A stretch of 64,000 nucleotides of DNA from Putridiphycobacter sp965230195 (lineage in GTDB: Bacteria > Bacteroidota > Bacteroidia > Flavobacteriales_D > Crocinitomicaceae): the NCBI GenBank assembly GCA_965230195.1, contig OZ245997.1:5270001-5334000 (forward strand), in the 5' to 3' direction. The translations under genes and the position numbers were made by a program. The notes below the pieces were generated by a model that ran no database searches, was not told the origin of the DNA, and worked only from the letters and a program-made list of their open reading frames with translations. Each line of letters starts with the position of its first letter. Position 1 is the stretch's first letter. Positions 46,669 through 54,496 of the stretch are shown here, one piece after another.

Positions 46669-48153
46669 ATGCAAATATTAAAAGTTATATTGTGGCCCCA
46701 TAACCCAGAACTTGAATATAGAGAAGTTAACTTTGAACTTGGGAAAGTAAACTACATTATTGGAGAGTCTAATACTGGAAAATCCAGTATATGGCCTATT
46801 ATTGATTACTGCCTAGGCAGTAGGAAGCTTAGAGTTCCAATTGGTATTGTACGATCTAAAGTCTCTTGGTATGGAATAGTTTTATCTAAAAGAGATGAGA
46901 AAATACTAATTGCAAGACGTAATAATACTCTAAAAAATTCCATTTCAGAGTGGTTCTTTGAAAAAAACTACAAAGAAGTACCTAAGAGAATCACAGAAAA
47001 AAATATCTACTCAATAAACATGATAAAGGATTTTTTTTCAATTGAATTTAACGAGTTCTTACGATCTCTTAATCAAGAAATAATTGATGATTTTGTAAAG
47101 TCAGACTTAGGTGAATTTTCGTATAGAGATATCCTTAGTTTAAATCATCAAGCACAATACGCAATAGTAAATCCATCATCTATCTTTATTGAACATACCG
47201 AAGATATCTCCATAATAAAACTAAAAAAATTATTACCCCTTATTCTTTACGAAAGGTCTCATGGACAAATAAATCTAAAAAGAAGTTCTCATAATAAAAA
47301 ATTTCATCAAATATCAATATTAAAAACAGAGGTAGATTTCCTTGAACAAAGAATGATAACTTTATGTAACGAGGCATTCAAACTAAAACTTACAAATTCC
47401 AACCTAAAATCTACAGAATGGCCAATCGAACGGTATGTAGATGAATTAAAATATATTATTTCCTCCAATCATGAGCTAATTGAGTCCAATGAAAAAAGAA
47501 TGCAAGCATTTCCTAAAGCTTTAATTCAAAAACTACTATTACTTGGAAAAATCAAAGAATGTTTAAAGTTTTCAAAAATTATTGAAAAGATAAGGAAACT
47601 GCGATACGAGCTAAATTCATTAGATTCTGAATTAAAAAATGAAATCTTGCTGAGAAAAAGATCTGGATTTAAATACTCTTCTGACTTATCTGAAACTATT
47701 CATTTTTATGCGAATAGTATGAAATTAGAGTTTTCAAATCTAACCCCTTTTTTCGACGAAATAGATTCAACAGTCAAATTTATTCAAAATGAAGAAACAT
47801 ATATAAATCTATCTGAATTTGGAAGCCCTAGAAATTATATTGGATACAACATATCTGTTTTTCTTGCATTTCACCAAGTTTTACTCAAAAACAAAAAATC
47901 ATTTGTCAATCCCTTTTTACTAATTGATCATCCAAGTCAAGGGTTTTCATTAATAGGCAAAAGCGAAGACAAAATAAAACTTCAGGCGTTAGCTGATACT
48001 CTTGATAAATCAGTTAGTATTATGAATGGAGAATTCCAACTAATTATTACTGATTCTGCCCTTGGTAATAACATAAGAAATTTGCCAAACAGCAAGCTTA
48101 TTGAAACTTGGGATAAGACAAGCAAAAAATCTTTAATTCCTAATAATTGGTGA
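46669..48153 (+). CDS. DUF3732-type ABC/SMC-like ATPase
   Basis: 494 residues. The Walker A loop is at Gly32-Ser40 in 'GESNTGKSSIWPIIDYCLGS', the DUF3732 signature. A signature-like 'GSPRNYIGYN' segment (about 384-393) and the Walker B 'FLLIDHPSQGF' (Asp420) follow near the C-terminus; between them is a charged helical region (about 200-340). In this family the position after the Walker B Asp is usually Gln; here it is His421. The protein is shorter than many DUF3732 members as I recall them. Such ATPases occur in ABC-three-component conflict systems. First gene of a four-gene operon, 9 bases before the next. Confidence 0.82.
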   Translation: MQILKVILWPHNPELEYREVNFELGKVNYIIGESNTGKSSIWPIIDYCLGSRKLRVPIGIVRSKVSWYGIVLSKRDEKILIARRNNTLKNSISEWFFEKNYKEVPKRITEKNIYSINMIKDFFSIEFNEFLRSLNQEIIDDFVKSDLGEFSYRDILSLNHQAQYAIVNPSSIFIEHTEDISIIKLKKLLPLILYERSHGQINLKRSSHNKKFHQISILKTEVDFLEQRMITLCNEAFKLKLTNSNLKSTEWPIERYVDELKYIISSNHELIESNEKRMQAFPKALIQKLLLLGKIKECLKFSKIIEKIRKLRYELNSLDSELKNEILLRKRSGFKYSSDLSETIHFYANSMKLEFSNLTPFFDEIDSTVKFIQNEETYINLSEFGSPRNYIGYNISVFLAFHQVLLKNKKSFVNPFLLIDHPSQGFSLIGKSEDKIKLQALADTLDKSVSIMNGEFQLIITDSALGNNIRNLPNSKLIETWDKTSKKSLIPNNW

Positions 48154-48162
48154 CAGACAAAA

Positions 48163-49068
48163 ATGAGACACAGAGTTAAGACAAAAAAATTAGGTCGTAA
48201 AGCGAATCATAGAAAGGCTTTATATAAAAACCTTGCTTCGTCATTATTTATCCATGGTTACATTAAAACTACTCTGGCAAAAGCAAAGGCAATCAGACCA
48301 TATGCAGAAAAGATTATCACTAATGCCAAAGAAGTAACATATGCCAATAATACTAACGGTAGATTAAGTAATATCAGAAATATAACGAGAAAAATTTCGA
48401 ATAAGAATGCCTATAATCACCTTATCAGAGTTTGGGTCCCTCTTTGCTCAGAACGTCATGGTGGTTACTTAAGAATAATCAAAATTGGTAGAAGACCTGG
48501 AGATGGAGCAGAAATGGCATACATAGGTATTGTAATAGACAATAGTATACTTAAAAGATATAATTTGTTCAATACAGGTTACAAAAATGCATATAGATCT
48601 TTGGCTCAACCTTTACTTCAAGATATTCTCCAACCTAAGATTTTACTTGATATGTGGTCAAATTGCAATTTGCCAAAAATTTCAACAGAAATTAAACTTC
48701 AAAGTTCTAGAAAAATTTTTTTCAAAATAATATTTAGCAATACCGAAAATACTTCATTAGTAAATTGGCCAATATTTAAGGGAATTAATCCTAAACTACC
48801 ATTATTTATTCAGGTAATTTATCCAAAATCAAATTCTAAAGTATTATCATTTGAAAAGTTTAACAATATTCTTGAAGTACCTACAGTATCAAACAATAAA
48901 TCAAAAGTTTTATTGTCTCCTTACGAAAGGAACAAGTTTATTGAAGGTTCTCTTAAAATAGTATCCAGGAAAGGAAACATCAAAAACCTTAAGAACTTTA
49001 AAATATTAATAAACAGCCCTTTAGGATTATTGTTTTATCATGATATTAAATTAGATAAGTATGAATAG
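48163..49068 (+). CDS. Ribosomal protein bL17 domain fused to an unknown C-terminal domain
   Basis: 301 residues. Residues 1-126 are a complete bL17 domain: 'MRHRVKTKKLGRKANHRKAL', then 'NLASSLFIHGYIKTTLAKAK', 'IRPYAEKIITNAKE', and the closing 'HGGYLRIIKIGRRPGDGAEM' with the family's GGY-RI-K-G-R-GD pattern. Residues 127-301 are a beta-rich domain I cannot assign. This is not the housekeeping rplQ: no rpoA, rpsD or other ribosomal gene is near, the central helix region diverges (Asn-rich, 58-95), and it is translationally linked to a CHAT protease gene (8-base overlap). Possible roles: docking to ribosomes near the exit tunnel, rRNA binding, or a decoy or protease substrate. All are inference. 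Confidence 0.85.
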   Translation: MRHRVKTKKLGRKANHRKALYKNLASSLFIHGYIKTTLAKAKAIRPYAEKIITNAKEVTYANNTNGRLSNIRNITRKISNKNAYNHLIRVWVPLCSERHGGYLRIIKIGRRPGDGAEMAYIGIVIDNSILKRYNLFNTGYKNAYRSLAQPLLQDILQPKILLDMWSNCNLPKISTEIKLQSSRKIFFKIIFSNTENTSLVNWPIFKGINPKLPLFIQVIYPKSNSKVLSFEKFNNILEVPTVSNNKSKVLLSPYERNKFIEGSLKIVSRKGNIKNLKNFKILINSPLGLLFYHDIKLDKYE

Positions 49069-50314
49069 AAACTTAAACGGTCCACAGACCTATTCTCCGA
49101 ATATTTTTGTTTTAAGAACTCCTTCCGGATTTGGATTTAAATTAGTTTTTAATTACGAAAACGACTCAAATTCTCCAGTCGTTGAATTCACCTTATCTGA
49201 GATATTAACTCAACAAGAAACGTTAAAAAAATATTTGGAAGAATTTCAAGAAAAAATAGAAAAGTGTAGGGTAGCCAGAATTAGTTACACAAAAAATAAA
49301 GAGGTAATTAAAAGCTTAAGGAATTTAGCTCAATATTCATATGAAATTTATGACTATTTCAGAAATGGTATAAAAAAAAACAGTCCTGGACTTCATAAAT
49401 TATGGATTCAAGAATTTGAAAATAGAAATTGGCGCAATAATCTTTTTGAGAAACAATTAAATATTTATTTCCCTTTTGGCATCACTTTTCCTTTCGGTCT
49501 CTACTTTGTAAAGGATCCAGAGCAAATTAATTGGGAAATTGGCAAACTAAATATACATGAAATAATAAAGTACTTTTTAGATTTTCGGGCACAAATTATC
49601 AATAGATTTCATAAAGACGAAATACTAAATGGCCGTCCTTTGAATATTGAAAATATTCCGTTGAAACCTAACCGAAAAAGTCAAATATACATTCTTCACG
49701 GAATTGACGATAAATTGGAGCATAAACTTGAAAAAGATTCATGGAAGATTGACAAATACATATCTCCGAAAGAAATAGTTAAAACCAAACAAGATTTAAA
49801 ATCGAAACTATTACCAAATAAATTCCCCCGAATCATCCACTTTTCTTCCCATTTTTACTACGACGAAAAAGAAAGTCTTCATAAACTCACGTTATCTAAC
49901 AATGATACAGTCACTAAAATTGACCTCGGAAGATTAGAAAAACTAAATACAGACCAGAATCCTGCTTTATTTTTCTTTAATTCTTGTGACAGTGGTATAT
50001 CTATTATTGGTGAAAAAACTGGTTTTATTGAAGAATTGTACCCCGAATTTGCTTTAGGTTTTATTACTACAATGTTTGAGGTAAATGACAAGGTCGCTGG
50101 ATTATTTGCAAATAAATTTTATCAAAATTTTTTTAACGGAAGAAATTTAATTAACTCTATTTATAGTTCGAAAAGAGAATTAATAATTGACCATGGCATG
50201 TATAGTGTAATTGGATATAATACTTGGCAAGTAAATCCTGAATTAAGGTACTTTGGTGAAGATTACATAAAAAAAAGAAAACTCAATAAAAAAAAGAAAC
50301 TCAATAAATCATGA
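49061..50314 (+). CDS. CHAT-domain (caspase-like) protease
   Basis: 417 residues. The C-terminal CHAT domain (about 210-395) shows the His in 'IIHFSSHFYYDE' (His264) and the Cys in 'ALFFFNSCDSG' (Cys309), the expected catalytic pair, plus the downstream 'ALGFITTMFEVNDKVAGLFANKFY' segment (given in part) that closes the fold in this family. The N-terminal 200 residues are a mixed helical region of unknown function, and the last 15 residues are a Lys/Asn-rich tail. CHAT proteases are effectors in bacterial defence (for example with gasdermins or type III-E CRISPR). Overlaps its neighbours by 8 and 4 bases. Confidence 0.88.
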   Translation: MNRNLNGPQTYSPNIFVLRTPSGFGFKLVFNYENDSNSPVVEFTLSEILTQQETLKKYLEEFQEKIEKCRVARISYTKNKEVIKSLRNLAQYSYEIYDYFRNGIKKNSPGLHKLWIQEFENRNWRNNLFEKQLNIYFPFGITFPFGLYFVKDPEQINWEIGKLNIHEIIKYFLDFRAQIINRFHKDEILNGRPLNIENIPLKPNRKSQIYILHGIDDKLEHKLEKDSWKIDKYISPKEIVKTKQDLKSKLLPNKFPRIIHFSSHFYYDEKESLHKLTLSNNDTVTKIDLGRLEKLNTDQNPALFFFNSCDSGISIIGEKTGFIEELYPEFALGFITTMFEVNDKVAGLFANKFYQNFFNGRNLINSIYSSKRELIIDHGMYSVIGYNTWQVNPELRYFGEDYIKKRKLNKKKKLNKS

Positions 50315-50625
50315 AATTAGATAGTATTACAATAATTGGAAGAGAATTTGAATCAACAACCCGAGGAAAAGGAATTGGGCTAAATGAAAAATTAAAATTG
50401 TCTGAGGTTTCGGGAAAAAAATTGAAAAAAGAAATAACTAAAATCACAAATTCTTTAAGTCAGATTATTGAACAAAACGAAGTAACAGTAAATAATTTTA
50501 CTCTAGATGAAATAGCCATAAAACTTGAAGTATCCGCTAGTGGAAAGATTGCTATATTGGGAAATGGTGTTAGCACTTCTGGCACGGGAGGAATTGAGCT
50601 AAAATTTAAACGAACAAGTAGTTAA
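50311..50625 (+). CDS. Pepco-like small protein (peptidase-coupled domain)
   Basis: 104 residues. The C-terminal half, 'FTLDEIAIKLEVSASGKIAI' followed by 'LGNGVSTSGTGGIELKFKR', fits the Pepco domain described next to peptidase effectors in NTP-dependent conflict systems; it also resembles trypsin-co-occurring domains. The assignment is from remembered pattern and context. It may regulate or recruit the CHAT protease. ATGA overlap with the CHAT gene. Confidence 0.65.
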   Translation: MKLDSITIIGREFESTTRGKGIGLNEKLKLSEVSGKKLKKEITKITNSLSQIIEQNEVTVNNFTLDEIAIKLEVSASGKIAILGNGVSTSGTGGIELKFKRTSS

Positions 50626-50705
50626 ATCATTATTGTATTCAACAGTTATAAATACAATCCCCCTATTTGACTTTATTACAACCCCAACCTGCATTGCCGG
50701 GGAAT

Positions 50706-51068
50706 TTAACCAATCGTTTCAGACTTTTCACCAAAAATTTTCTCTCTATGAAGGACACCCCAGTTATGTAATTCCAAAACAACTTTTTCAAGTGTCCTGG
50801 AGTGTTCTGTTGGTGTATATTTTGTTCTTACCGGAAAACCATTTAATACAGTCCTGATGATCAAATGATTTTCTTCCATATCCTTTAATTCCTTTGACAG
50901 AACTTTGGTAGATAACTTTGGAATACTACGTTCTATTTCCCTAAAATGCTGATTACCCTCCCAAATAGAAATCAAGATCAAAATTTTCCATTTCCCTCCT
51001 ATTACGTCCAATGTATCCCTGACCGGTAACAAGGCTGACCTACACTCTTTATGCTCTTTTTTCTTCAT
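50706..51068 (-). CDS. HxlR-family transcription regulator
   Basis: 120 residues: a single winged-helix of HxlR type ('LDVIGGKWKILILISIWEGN', 'FREIERSIPKLSTKVLSKEL', 'YTPTEHSRTLEKVVLELHNW'). It is divergent from a DoxX-like gene with palindromic sites between, so it probably controls both. HxlR regulators commonly respond to electrophiles or redox stress. Its 3' end faces the Pepco-like gene. Confidence 0.92.
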   Translation of the reverse strand: MKKKEHKECRSALLPVRDTLDVIGGKWKILILISIWEGNQHFREIERSIPKLSTKVLSKELKDMEENHLIIRTVLNGFPVRTKYTPTEHSRTLEKVVLELHNWGVLHREKIFGEKSETIG

Positions 51069-51084
51069 ATCGATTGACTTTCTG

Positions 51085-51126
51085 GTTACCTAAAGGTAAC
51101 TGATTACTCAGAGGTAACTGGTTACT
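51085..51126. promoter_or_regulatory. HxlR operator array, three GTTAC/GTAAC palindromes
   Basis: Overlapping and spaced palindromes: GTTACCTAAAGGTAAC (51085-51100), GGTAACTGATTACT (51095-51108, one mismatch) and GGTAACTGGTTACT (51113-51126). The last two are 18 bases apart. They lie between the divergent HxlR and DoxX-like genes. Confidence 0.75.
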
Positions 51127-51182
51127 ATTTGTAATCAATAATAGTTAATTTCGGCCTAATATTAACAATTAACAACAGAAAA

Positions 51183-51557
51183 ATGAAAAATAAAATTCTT
51201 TCAATCCTATGTATTCTTTTCGGATTAATGATGATCAATTCGGGGTTTAACAAATTCTTCAATTATATGCCAATGCCCGAAATGTCGGAAGAAATGATGC
51301 AAATAATGGCTGGATTTATGACGGTAAAATGGATTTTCCCACTTGTAGCTATAATCGAAATTATTGGTGGAACTCTAATTGCAATTCCAAAAACAAGGGC
51401 ACTTGGAGCAATTGTAATTTTACCTGTCATGGTTGGAATTTTTGTACATCATTTAGTCCTTGACCCGGCAAATATTGCAATAGCACTAGTACTATTCGCC
51501 ATTAATACTTGGGTAATTGTTGCCAATTGGCATAAATACAAATCTATTATAGAATGA
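51183..51557 (+). CDS. DoxX-like integral membrane protein
   Basis: 124 residues with four hydrophobic helices (about 5-25, 48-68, 74-92, 98-116) and the DoxX-family pattern 'GLMMINSGFNKFF' early and 'IEIIGGTLIAIPKTRALGA' in the middle. DoxX-like proteins are linked to quinone or thiol redox stress. Divergent from, and probably controlled by, the HxlR regulator at 50706. Confidence 0.85.
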   Translation: MKNKILSILCILFGLMMINSGFNKFFNYMPMPEMSEEMMQIMAGFMTVKWIFPLVAIIEIIGGTLIAIPKTRALGAIVILPVMVGIFVHHLVLDPANIAIALVLFAINTWVIVANWHKYKSIIE

Positions 51558-51757
51558 TTAGAAAGGAAATAAGGTACGGTCAATTACCTTAATACTAAAC
51601 AAGAAAAGAATATTTTCAAATTGTAATATTCAGTAAGGAATTGATTATTTTAGTTTTTGAAATTAAGTTTGAACAACGATATAAGAAAAAATAAAGATGT
51701 ATAATTTTGGATAATGTTATTGTTTTATTCAAGCGTTAGTCACTAAAAACCGATCAT

Positions 51758-52132
51758 TTATGGTCTTTGCTCAATTTCCTTTTCAGGTTTCCCAAAGATA
51801 TCAGCTCTATGTTGAATTCCCCATTCTACCATGGCTCCAAAAATTGGTTTCAACATAAAGCCTGATTCGGTGAGCTCATATTCTACCCGAACTGGTCTTG
51901 AATCATAAACTTTTCTACGAACAATATTGTTCAATTCTAACTCTTTAAGCTCCTTTGAAAGCATTCTTGGCGTGATCTTCATAATCACATTTTCCAAATC
52001 TTTAAAGCGTTTCGCACCAGATAACAACGCCCCAATTATAGGTGCCTTCCACTTTCCGTTCATTACAGTCAGGCAATCATTTAGGGCTAAAACAGTACTC
52101 GTAGGACAATCCAGAATATTATTAAACTTCAT
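51758..52132 (-). CDS. HxlR-family transcription regulator
   Basis: 124 residues from the ATG at 52132; a TTG-started extension to 52237 has no support. Winged-helix with 'VMNGKWKAPIIGALLSGAKR' and 'ITPRMLSKELKELELNNIVRR' (shortened). The N-terminal Cys in 'LDCPTSTVLALND' is the conserved HxlR Cys used as redox or electrophile sensor in relatives such as HypR/YodB. Divergent from the NmrA-like gene, with two palindromes between. Confidence 0.92.
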   Translation of the reverse strand: MKFNNILDCPTSTVLALNDCLTVMNGKWKAPIIGALLSGAKRFKDLENVIMKITPRMLSKELKELELNNIVRRKVYDSRPVRVEYELTESGFMLKPIFGAMVEWGIQHRADIFGKPEKEIEQRP

Positions 52133-52151
52133 AATAAGAGTTTTTATTTCA

Positions 52152-52167
52152 CTATACAAATGTATAG
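52152..52167. promoter_or_regulatory. HxlR operator 1
   Basis: CTATACAAATGTATAG: 7-bp arms CTATACA / TGTATAG around AA. It sits close to the start of the regulator gene at 52132 and shares its half-sites with operator 2. Confidence 0.75.
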
Positions 52168-52186
52168 CACTATTTATTAGTAAATC

Positions 52187-52203
52187 ACTATACAATGTAT
52201 AGT
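52187..52203. promoter_or_regulatory. HxlR operator 2
   Basis: ACTATACAATGTATAGT, a perfect 17-base palindrome around a central A, 35 bases from operator 1 and upstream of the NmrA-like gene. Confidence 0.8.
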
Positions 52204-52236
52204 AAAGATAGTAATTTTGAAGAAAAATTCTACACA

Positions 52237-53139
52237 ATGATTAAGAAAATAGCATTTATTGGAGTAACAGGTAATTTAGCACCCTTCACTTACAAAGAGT
52301 TGATTAAAGAAGGGATACACATTAAGGCCCTGGTTAGAAATAAAGAGAAGGTCAATCAACTAGCTGATTTCCCTTCCGAGATAGAAATTCTTGAAGGAGA
52401 TTTGAGCAATCTCGATCGCTTAAGGACATTAGTTGATGGCGTTGACGCCATCTTTTTAAATCTATCAACTAAGGATGCAAAAGCCACGTTTCAGCCTGAA
52501 ATTGACGGAGTCAAAAACGTAATAACCGTTGCCAAAGAGAAGAACATTGGTCGAATCTTTCATGTTTCGGCGGTGACGGCTGCATTTCCAGAATTCGCTC
52601 AGGGCGCAGACTTCTTCCCTAACACAATAAGACAAAAAGGATATCGTCTTTTAAAAGCGTCTGGTATTCCTGTTACTTTCTTTCATTGCTCCTGGATTAT
52701 GGATACGCTTGAATTTGCAATGAAAAAAGGCGACAGCCTTCAAGCTTTTAAACCCATTCATTATCCAATGTATTGGTTGGCTGGTAAAGACCTTGGGAGA
52801 ATGATTTCCAACGCGGTTATTAAATCTGACCATGGACTGACCAAAGACTACATTATGCAAGGTAAAGAGGCTATTTCTTTTGAAGATGCACTCACACGAT
52901 ATGCTACCACACATTCCCCAAAACTAAAAGTTCAAACGGCTCCAATTTGGTTACTCAAGATAATCGGGCTTTTTAATAAAGAAGCGCGTTTTGCCGCACA
53001 ATTGGGATCCTTTTTCTCCAACTTTAAGGAAGAATTTAGAGCAGAGCAAACCTGGAAAGAGCTTGGTGAGCCGGTTCACAGCATTGAAAACTTCATGCTG
53101 GAAACACGTACCGTGACTAACAACGCCAAAAAAGCATAA
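52237..53139 (+). CDS. NmrA-like NAD(P)-binding oxidoreductase
   Basis: 300 residues from the ATG at 52237 (MIKKIAFIGVTGNLAPFT). The Rossmann fold has a GxxGxxG-type loop, here 'GVTGNLA', and 'ALVRNKEKV' as second strand. The 'EGDLSNLDRLRTLVDGVDAI' segment and 'GRIFHVSAVTA' are typical of the NmrA/SDR-a5 group. A Tyr-x-x-x-Lys active site is not evident, so it may act as a redox sensor or quinone-type reductase. Controlled by the divergent HxlR gene, consistent with electrophile or quinone stress. Confidence 0.85.
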   Translation: MIKKIAFIGVTGNLAPFTYKELIKEGIHIKALVRNKEKVNQLADFPSEIEILEGDLSNLDRLRTLVDGVDAIFLNLSTKDAKATFQPEIDGVKNVITVAKEKNIGRIFHVSAVTAAFPEFAQGADFFPNTIRQKGYRLLKASGIPVTFFHCSWIMDTLEFAMKKGDSLQAFKPIHYPMYWLAGKDLGRMISNAVIKSDHGLTKDYIMQGKEAISFEDALTRYATTHSPKLKVQTAPIWLLKIIGLFNKEARFAAQLGSFFSNFKEEFRAEQTWKELGEPVHSIENFMLETRTVTNNAKKA

Positions 53140-53394
53140 AGGGTGTTGTTGCTTATGATGACGATCTTAATTTGAAATCTATTTCTACCCTCACTTTAAC
53201 AAAATCTTAAACTATGAAAATAATTATCAGATTCCTGTCCCGTTAACTAACAGGGTAGGGTCTCTGCCATTCCGCAATATAAATCTACTCATCAAAATTC
53301 AAAAGTCATTAGAACACTTAGCTGAGTAGTACGACAACATCTTAAAAGAAATACCGTTACAGTAGTAATTTACCTCGTTTAAAAGTATTGAACA

Positions 53395-54066
53395 ATGAGA
53401 CGAAGAAATTATTTTTTAAATAAAGTTAACGCCCTTGCTTTAGTCATTCTGACTGTATTTTCGCTTATAAGTTGTAAAAAAGAAAAGCAAAACGATATTG
53501 ATAAAAAAGTAATGCTTTATAAAGTAGATCAAGGTTTATTGTCCAAATACTTTTTTGGTGCCGGCTCTTATTGGATTTACCAAAACCAAAATTTAAATGA
53601 GGACAGTGTGATTGTTAAAAGCGTGGAAAATGGAGTAACTCCCGACCCGCAATATGGCGCTAAGGGTACGAATTACGCTGAGTATGAATTCTACAAAATG
53701 AACTTTAAAAATATGAGTCAGGGGAACGATTATAACTACTACTTTATGAATAACTACATCAAGTTAAATGGCGGTGGTGAATACGGCGTTTTAAATGGTC
53801 AACCCATATTTATGTATGAAGCTCATATCAATGAAGAATTTAATGGCGCTACGGTATTTGAAAAAATTGATAGCCTTAATATTTTGGGAAACATGTATTA
53901 CGATATAACAAAAATGAAAATTTCAGCTGTTGATCAGTGGGTACAAGTGTTTACCTATGACACGGACATGTATTTTGCCGATCATATCGGATTAATCAAG
54001 AAAGAAATATTTGATACGATAAATGGTACTCAAAGTTATGAATTAAAAAAGTATGATATTAAATAG
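53395..54066 (+). CDS. Hypothetical lipoprotein
   Basis: 223 residues with a lipobox (LTVFSLISC, Cys27). The mature part has an aromatic-rich beta domain ('FFGAGSYWIYQNQNLNEDSV') similar to many Bacteroidota surface lipoproteins, but no named family is recognised. Stands alone, 255 bases after the NmrA-like gene. Confidence 0.65.
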   Translation: MRRRNYFLNKVNALALVILTVFSLISCKKEKQNDIDKKVMLYKVDQGLLSKYFFGAGSYWIYQNQNLNEDSVIVKSVENGVTPDPQYGAKGTNYAEYEFYKMNFKNMSQGNDYNYYFMNNYIKLNGGGEYGVLNGQPIFMYEAHINEEFNGATVFEKIDSLNILGNMYYDITKMKISAVDQWVQVFTYDTDMYFADHIGLIKKEIFDTINGTQSYELKKYDIK

Positions 54067-54371
54067 AGCCTGGATCATCCCGGATTCAGCCCCTGTTAAT
54101 TTCACTCAAATTTCCAGAAACCATCACCAACAAAAAAATCTTAACTTTTCACACCACCTGGAAGAGGCTGTCATATTATACCAGGCTTGCTTTGACAAGC
54201 TCAGCATAAACTCCCTTCGACTATCGCTTAGGGTAACATCTCGCTTTAGTGGGACTAAACAAAAAAAGCCCATCCTTCCGGATAAATTAATTTGAACCAG
54301 CCCCCCTTTAACGGGCTTACTTCGACTCCACTTCGTTTCGCTCAGCATAAACTTCTCGCCCTAGCGGGACT
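54067..54371. repeat. Intergenic region of degenerate dispersed repeats
   Basis: Between a lipoprotein gene and the tRNA. It contains stretches of the CTTCGACTCCGCTCAG family in degenerate form (about 54180-54230 and 54315-54345), with repeated 'CAGCATAAACT' and 'GCGGGACTAAA' / 'GTGGGACTAAA' segments. No gene. Confidence 0.6.
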
Positions 54372-54406
54372 AAAAAAAAAGCTCCAGCGAATGCTGAAGC
54401 TTTTTT
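54372..54406 (-). terminator. Terminator of tRNA-Gln
   Basis: On the minus strand AAAAAGCTTCAGC, a 4-base loop and GCTGGAGCTTTTT (one mismatch), followed by a T-run; immediately downstream of the tRNA. Confidence 0.85.
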
Positions 54407-54407
54407 G

Positions 54408-54480
54408 TTGTCCCACTAGGGCTCGAACCTAGACTCTTCTGGACCAAAACCAGACGTGTTGCCAGTTACACCATGGGACA
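54408..54480 (-). tRNA. tRNA-Gln (anticodon TTG)
   Basis: Full cloverleaf on the minus strand: acceptor TGTCCCA / TGGGACA, D-arm GTGT-ACAC, anticodon arm TCTGG-TTTTGGT-CCAGA with anticodon TTG, T-arm CTAGG-TTCGAGC-CCTAG and discriminator A. CCA is not encoded. A terminator follows at 54372-54406. Confidence 0.97.
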
Positions 54481-54496
54481 ATTTATGTCTTTTTTC

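Noticed and set aside
48163..48540. Housekeeping rplQ (bL17)
   Set aside because: No rpoA, rpsD, rpsK or other ribosomal genes nearby; the domain is fused in frame to ~175 extra residues and coupled to a protease gene, so I treat it as a specialised paralogue.
50633..50857. 74-codon plus-strand open frame after the Pepco-like gene
   Set aside because: Mostly antisense to the HxlR gene, with no recognisable product.
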